DNA from: Comamonas endophytica
GTDB taxonomy: Bacteria; Pseudomonadota; Gammaproteobacteria; Burkholderiales; Burkholderiaceae_C
Assembly: GCF_023634805.2 (NCBI RefSeq)
Contig: NZ_CP106882.1
Location: 62,001 to 126,000, forward strand
DNA length: 64,000 nt
Direction of reading: 5' to 3'
Position numbers and translations under genes: made by a program. Positions 59,987 to 64,000 of the stretch are shown here, piece by piece (the stretch's first letter is position 1; the number at the start of each line of letters is the position of its first letter). Below the pieces are notes generated by a model. That model did not search any database, was not told the DNA's origin, and was given only the letters and a program-made list of their open reading frames with translations.

Positions 59987-60770
59987 GGTGGAAGTCATCG
60001 AGGGGTTTGAAACGCAGCACGGTCGTGCCGTCCTGGGGATCGATCAGCGCACTGGCCTGCACCCGGAACACCTCGCGCAGCAGCGCAGGCGTGAGCATCC
60101 GGCGCGGCGTGCCATGGGCCACCAGGCGGCCTTGGTGCAGCACGGCCAGCCGGTCGCAGGCCAGCGCCTGGTTCAGGTCATGCAGCGCCACCACCTTGGT
60201 GATGGGCAGGCTGCGCACCAGCTGCAGCAGCGACAGCTGCTGGTGGATGTCGAGATGGTTGGTGGGCTCGTCCAGCAGCAGCACGCCGGCCTGCTGCGCC
60301 AGCGCCCGCGCGATATGCACGCGCTGGCGTTCGCCGCCGGACAGCGTGTTCCAGGCACTGTGCTGCCGGTGCTGCAGGCCGACCGCGGCCAGCGCTTCCT
60401 GCACGATGCGGCCATCCCCGGCGGACAGGGGCGCGAGCGCCGACAGCCAGGGCGTGCGCCCGAGCTCGACGGCATCGCGCACATGGATGGCATCCTGCGT
60501 ATCCGCCATCTGCGCCACAAAGGCCAGCCGCTGCGCCAGCGACCTGCGCGAAAGCCGCTGCAGCGGCTGGCCGTCGAGCATTACCTCGCCCGCCGTCGGC
60601 GCAAGAATGCCCGCCAGCAGCCGCAGCAGCGTGGATTTTCCCGAGCCGTTCGGCCCGATCAGCCCCAGCATCTCGCCGGGCTGCACCTCCAGGCTCACGC
60701 GCTCGACGATGCGTGAACCACGCGGGCCCCAGCCGACCTCGCGCGCCTGCAGCGCGGCCGGCGCCCTCAT
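59976..60770 (-). CDS. btuD: Cobalamin-type ABC transporter ATP-binding protein
   Basis: A 264-residue FecE/BtuD-type ATPase with Walker A GPNGSGKST, signature LSGGERQR, Walker B VLLLDEP and the switch VVALHDL. It overlaps the permease gene by four bases. The family covers iron-siderophore, haem and cobalamin importers. The riboswitch upstream of the operon points to cobalamin or a related corrinoid. Confidence 0.88.
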   Translation of the reverse strand: MRAPAALQAREVGWGPRGSRIVERVSLEVQPGEMLGLIGPNGSGKSTLLRLLAGILAPTAGEVMLDGQPLQRLSRRSLAQRLAFVAQMADTQDAIHVRDAVELGRTPWLSALAPLSAGDGRIVQEALAAVGLQHRQHSAWNTLSGGERQRVHIARALAQQAGVLLLDEPTNHLDIHQQLSLLQLVRSLPITKVVALHDLNQALACDRLAVLHQGRLVAHGTPRRMLTPALLREVFRVQASALIDPQDGTTVLRFKPLDDFHHEP

Positions 60771-61792
60771 ACGCGGCCTCCGCGGCCCCTGAGCAGGATC
60801 GCGGCAAACACCGGCGCGCCCACCAGCGCGGTGATCACGCCGATGGGCAGCACCTGGCCGGGAATCAGCGTGCGCGAGATCACATCGGCAGCAATCAGGA
60901 ACACCGCGCCCATCAGGGCGCTGACCGGGATCAGCCGGCGATGGCGCACGCCGACGATAAAGCGCGCCGCATGCGGAATCACGAGGCCCACGAAGCCAAT
61001 GGCGCCGACGATCGACACCATCACCGCCGTGATCAGCGCTGCCGCCAGCAGCAGCACCAGCTGCAGCCGCCGCACCGGCACGCCCAGCGCGGCGGCCGAT
61101 TCAGTTCCGAAGGTGAAGGCATCTAGCGCACGCGCGTGCCAGGCGCAGACGGCCATGCCGGCCAGCGCCACGCCGGCCGTCAGCAGGGTGTCGCTCCAGC
61201 GCACGCCGCTCAGGTTGCCCAGCAGCCAGAACATGATGCCGCGCGCCTGCTCGGCGCTGCCGGACTTGGTGATGATCAGCGAGGTCAGCGCATTGAACAG
61301 CTGCGAGCCGGCAATGCCGGCCAGCACGATCTGCGCGCCGTTGCGCAGGCCCCCGCTGCCCGCGGCATGCGCCAGCAGCGCCACCAACGCAAATGCGCAT
61401 ACGGCGCCAAAGAAGGCACCCGTGGTCATCGACACTGCGCCCGCGCCCAGGCCCGCCACCGACACCAGCACCGCCCCCGTCGAGGCGCCGGCGGAGATGC
61501 CCAGCAGATAGGGCTCGGCCAAGGCGTTGCGCAAGAGCGACTGCAGGATCACGCCCGAGATCGCCAGGCCCGCGCCGCAGCTGGCCGCCACCAGCGCGCG
61601 CGCCAGCCGGTAGTTCCAGACGATGCCCTGGTCGATGGGATCCACCGGGTATCGGGCGCCCAGCAGCTGGTTGGCCAGCACCTGGAAGACCGTGGCTGGC
61701 GCCAGCCGTGTCTCGCCGATGGCCACGCCCAGCAGCACGGCAACGGCCAGCAGGGCCAGCGCCGCGGCGCCCAGCAGAAGGATTCGCAGCAC
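60767..61792 (-). CDS. btuC: Cobalamin-type ABC transporter permease
   Basis: A FecCD-family permease of about 341 residues with roughly ten membrane helices: LLGAAALALLAVAVLLGVAIG, LAEPYLLGISAGASTGAVLV, ESAAALGVPVRRLQLVLLL, and GAIGFVGLVIPHAARFIVG. The GTG at 61792 leaves 13 bases after the binding-protein gene and is preceded by AAGAG. Longer frames overlap that gene and lack hydrophobic character. It works with the ATPase encoded directly downstream. Confidence 0.87.
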   Translation of the reverse strand: MLRILLLGAAALALLAVAVLLGVAIGETRLAPATVFQVLANQLLGARYPVDPIDQGIVWNYRLARALVAASCGAGLAISGVILQSLLRNALAEPYLLGISAGASTGAVLVSVAGLGAGAVSMTTGAFFGAVCAFALVALLAHAAGSGGLRNGAQIVLAGIAGSQLFNALTSLIITKSGSAEQARGIMFWLLGNLSGVRWSDTLLTAGVALAGMAVCAWHARALDAFTFGTESAAALGVPVRRLQLVLLLAAALITAVMVSIVGAIGFVGLVIPHAARFIVGVRHRRLIPVSALMGAVFLIAADVISRTLIPGQVLPIGVITALVGAPVFAAILLRGRGGRV

Positions 61793-61805
61793 TTCGGTGA
61801 GGCTC

Positions 61806-62816
61806 TTAACGCGCGGGCGCCTGCAGCTCGAGCGCCGCCTGCGCGATCTGCTCGATGCCATCGACCATGCGTATCGAGCCCTGCAGCGCATCGGCATCGA
61901 CGATCACGATGCGGTTGTTCTTCACCGCATCCATATGGCGCGTGACCGGGTCCTTCTTCAGGAACTCGAGCTTCTTCCGGTAGTCGTCGGCGGGAAAGCG
62001 CCGGCGGTCCATGCGCGCGATGATCAGCATCGAGGGGTTGGCCTTGGCAATGGTTTCCCAGCCCACGGTGGGCCATTCCTCGGCCGAAGTGACGATATTG
62101 CGCAGCCCCAGCGTCTGCAGCATGTAGCCGGCCACACCCTTCTGGCCTGCCATGTACGGGTCGATGGACAGATCCGCGCTGGAGAACCACAGCGCCGCCG
62201 ACATGTTCCGCAGCCTGGGCGACTGCAGCTGGGTGACGGCCTTGGCTTGGCGTTGCCGGAGTTCCTGCACCAGCGCCTGGCCGCGTGCCTCGACGTCGAA
62301 TATCTGCGCCAGCTGCTGGATGCTCTTGTAGAGCGTATTGACGTCATAAGCCGCGGTGCGCGTGCCGTCGGCGCCGCTGAGGTTGTTCTTGCCCTCGCAG
62401 TCCGAGGGCATGGCATAGGTGGCGATGCGCAGGTCATGGAACTGCTCGCGCGTGCCGACCACGCCCTCCTTGCCCACCATCCATTCGAACTGCGACACCA
62501 CCAGCGCCGGACGCTTGCCGATCACGGCCTCGAAGCTCGGGTCGTTGTCGGCCAGGCGCGGCACCTTGTCGTCGATCGCCTTGAACTGCGGCTGCACCGC
62601 GTTGAACCACAGCGAGGTGCCGGACACCCTGTCGCCGAGGCCCAGCGCATAGAGCATCTCGGTGCCGGCCTGGCCGATGGTCACGGCGGATGCGGGAGCC
62701 TTGTCGAATTTCAGGGTGTGGCCGCAATTTTGCAGCTGCAGGGGGTAGTCGGTGGCGCTGGCAGCCAGCGGGGCCGCGGACAGCAGCAGGGAGAAGGCGA
62801 GGCGTCGAAGCAGCAT
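61806..62816 (-). CDS. btuF: Corrinoid-type ABC transporter binding protein
   Basis: A 336-residue periplasmic protein with a signal peptide (LLRRLAFSLLLSAAPLAASA) and a class III binding-protein fold: VTIGQAGTEMLYALGLGDRVSG, RPALVVSQFEWMVGKEG, IDPYMAGQKGVAGYMLQTLGL. It is first in the operon and lies 128 bases behind a cobalamin riboswitch, so vitamin B12 or cobinamide is the expected ligand. It is longer than E. coli BtuF, and an iron-chelate ligand would be the alternative by family alone. Confidence 0.82.
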   Translation of the reverse strand: MLLRRLAFSLLLSAAPLAASATDYPLQLQNCGHTLKFDKAPASAVTIGQAGTEMLYALGLGDRVSGTSLWFNAVQPQFKAIDDKVPRLADNDPSFEAVIGKRPALVVSQFEWMVGKEGVVGTREQFHDLRIATYAMPSDCEGKNNLSGADGTRTAAYDVNTLYKSIQQLAQIFDVEARGQALVQELRQRQAKAVTQLQSPRLRNMSAALWFSSADLSIDPYMAGQKGVAGYMLQTLGLRNIVTSAEEWPTVGWETIAKANPSMLIIARMDRRRFPADDYRKKLEFLKKDPVTRHMDAVKNNRIVIVDADALQGSIRMVDGIEQIAQAALELQAPAR

Positions 62817-62944
62817 CCAGGGATCTTTCCAGAAAAGGCGGGCGCTTCCGGAAGCCAGCCATGCACGACCCGGCCCGCCGCTGCTGCGGCACGCCTGGAT
62901 TCCCGCCATTGGTCGCTTCCCGGACACCCCGCCGGCAGTGATCG

Positions 62945-63115
62945 TCTAATCCTCGGCAGGTCTCCTGACTGGCAAGTCATCGCACGCCTGGCGCCTTCCC
63001 GAACGTGCGTTCAGTGGCTTGGTGCAGGGGCACTCGTTGCCTACAGTTGCGGGGGCAGTTCCATTTCGTGGATTCCCTCATGTGTCGGCACGGGCCGATG
63101 CATGTCCTTGCGGAA
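62945..63115 (-). promoter_or_regulatory. Cobalamin riboswitch (minus strand)
   Basis: On the minus strand the conserved parts stand in order: GAGGGAATCCACGAAATGG, CCCCCGCAACTGTAGGC, CCACTGAACG, GGGAAGGCGCCAGG and GCCAGTCAGGAGACCTGCC (the B12 box end, 62955-62973 region). This is the cobalamin riboswitch fold. It precedes the corrinoid transporter operon and should reduce its expression when adenosylcobalamin is plentiful. Confidence 0.92.
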
Positions 63116-63182
63116 CCGGAGGTGGGGTTAATGTAGCTGATTTGGGGGAGGTTGCTGGGGTGTTGGAGGGCAGGACGTCCAT

Positions 63183-63239
63183 CCTTCGACAGGCTCAGGA
63201 CGAACGGGGTAATACCTTTCGCCCTGAGCCTGTCGAAGG
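63183..63239. repeat. REP-like inverted repeat 2
   Basis: CCTTCGACAGGCTCAGGACGAACG (63183-63206) pairs with TTCGCCC and TGAGCCTGTCGAAGG (63218-63239). It is the second copy of the element at 56879-56935 and lies between the riboswitch promoter region and the GNAT gene. Confidence 0.85.
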
Positions 63240-63280
63240 GTGTCACCCCTACAGCGCCGCAAATGCCATAGAGTTCCATC

Positions 63281-63781
63281 ATGTCCCGCATCCTGCACAT
63301 CGAACCCGTCCCTACCCTCCCGCCCGTTCTCGACTTTCTCCAACAAGCCCGCTCCCAGATGTTTGCCGGACGCGCCGATATTGAAACCATCCCACCGGAT
63401 CTGCAAAGCTTCGAACAGACCTACGCCAGCGGCACCGGCCGGATGCTTGCCGCCTGTGATCCCGCGCGCCAATTGATCGGCACCATCGCCTGGCGCGCCT
63501 ATGACGGCCGCTTCGCGCAACTGGATTTCTCCCCAAAGAAGGTGGTGGAAGTGGTGCGTCTGTTCGTCGCACCCGAATACCGGCGCCAGGGCATTGCCGA
63601 TGCGCTGTTCCAGGCGCTGTGGGAGCAGGCCATTGCGCAAGGCATCGAAGTGCTATATCTGCACACCCATCCCTTCCTTCCCGGCGCCCTGGAATTCTGG
63701 CAGCGCCATGGCTTCGAGGTGATCTGCCGGGATGCGGATCCACAATGGCAGACCATCCATATGCAATGCGCGCTCCAATGA
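63281..63781 (+). CDS. GNAT-family N-acetyltransferase
   Basis: A 166-residue GNAT protein with VVEVVRLFVAPEYRRQGIADALFQALWEQA (acetyl-CoA loop RRQGIA) and LEFWQRHGFEVICR. Related proteins are annotated as GNAT acetyltransferases of unknown substrate. It stands alone on the plus strand between two cobalamin riboswitches, divergent from the transporter operon. Confidence 0.88.
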   Translation: MSRILHIEPVPTLPPVLDFLQQARSQMFAGRADIETIPPDLQSFEQTYASGTGRMLAACDPARQLIGTIAWRAYDGRFAQLDFSPKKVVEVVRLFVAPEYRRQGIADALFQALWEQAIAQGIEVLYLHTHPFLPGALEFWQRHGFEVICRDADPQWQTIHMQCALQ

Positions 63782-63811
63782 CCTGCGCGCTAGAGGTCGA
63801 AAGACGCCTCC

Positions 63812-63817
63812 TATAAT
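63812..63817 (+). promoter_or_regulatory. -10 element before the second riboswitch
   Basis: A perfect TATAAT just ahead of the riboswitch. The matching -35 region is poor. Confidence 0.55.
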
Positions 63818-63827
63818 CCCCGCACCG

Positions 63828-64000
63828 TACAGGAGTCCCGCGCCGAAGTCTCGGCCGGGGTGAAACGGGAAGACCGGTGACCCCATGCATTTGCCTGGCC
63901 ATTCCGGCGCAGCCCCCGCTGCTGTAAGCCTGACAGACACAACGCAATGCCACTGGGCGCCGGCCCGGGAAGGTGCTGTGCGCTGGGTGACGGCAAGCCA
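63828..64000 (+). promoter_or_regulatory. Cobalamin riboswitch (plus strand, cut by the window edge)
   Basis: The conserved elements GTGAAACGGGAAGACCGGTG, GCAGCCCCCGCTGCTGTAAGC, TGCCACTGG and CCGGGAAGGTG appear in order. The GACGGCAAGCCA at the edge begins the last conserved part. The gene it controls lies beyond the window, probably a cobalamin receptor (BtuB) or biosynthesis gene. Confidence 0.92.

Noticed and set aside
1..64000. CRISPR arrays, tRNA/rRNA genes, integrases and insertion-sequence transposases
   Set aside because: I looked for spaced direct repeats, clover-leaf genes and transposase or integrase motifs and found none in this window.

Overview
The window is GC-rich, densely coded DNA. 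Its gene content (Bug-type and TRAP solute-binding proteins, many LysR regulators, Entner-Doudoroff genes, cobalamin riboswitches) fits a betaproteobacterium of the order Burkholderiales, most likely the family Comamonadaceae. This assignment rests on gene families and composition only. The left 26.4 kb carries plasmid maintenance and conjugation genes, so the window probably comes from a megaplasmid, a chromid, or an integrated plasmid backbone.

Left part (about 0.3-14 kb). A korA-incC-korB operon resembles that of IncP plasmids. It has a perfect KorA operator (GTTTAGCTAAAC) and a near-perfect KorB operator in front of it. Perfect KorB operators (TTTAGCCGCTAAA) also lie at 340-352 and 25994-26006. 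Passenger genes follow: an ECF sigma/anti-sigma pair, an extradiol dioxygenase with a divergent LysR gene, and a DUF3455 lipoprotein. Next comes a second maintenance module on the minus strand in the order parA2-parB2-(parS-like sites)-rep, the arrangement seen on Burkholderiales secondary replicons. Four perfect and two degenerate copies of GTTTATGCGTATAAAC lie between rep and parB2. A 1.3-kb region without recognisable genes upstream of parA2 holds five copies of CTTACATG. A frameshifted PAS-GGDEF gene follows.

Conjugation part (13.8-26.4 kb). The genes trbB-C-D-E-F-G-H-I-J-K-L-M-N stand in exactly the order of the IncP Tra2 region, preceded by a TrbA-like regulator. They encode the mating-pair formation apparatus: VirB11, VirB2 pilin, VirB3, VirB4, VirB8, VirB9, VirB7-like, VirB10, VirB5-like, exclusion-type lipoprotein, VirB6, TrbM and transglycosylase. 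No relaxase, coupling protein or TraF protease gene is in the window.

Right part (26.5-64 kb). These are metabolic genes: an aldo/keto reductase and MFS exporter with a LysR gene; small and redox proteins; a glyoxalase-like/GhrA pair; and a gluconate-Entner-Doudoroff cluster (LacI-type regulator, gntK, TRAP transporter dctQMP, SDR, edd, eda) with two identical operator palindromes. Then come a three-copy tandem family of unknown lipoproteins with one broken copy, an HTH-citrate synthase divergent from a dehydrogenase/FAH/SDR/Bug-protein operon, ada, and a cobalamin-riboswitch operon (binding protein, permease, ATPase, pseudoazurin, OprD-type porin). A second cobalamin riboswitch is cut by the right edge. 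Several genes carry frameshifts (diguanylate cyclase, one lipoprotein copy, a PhnB-like protein), which are either real decay or sequencing errors.
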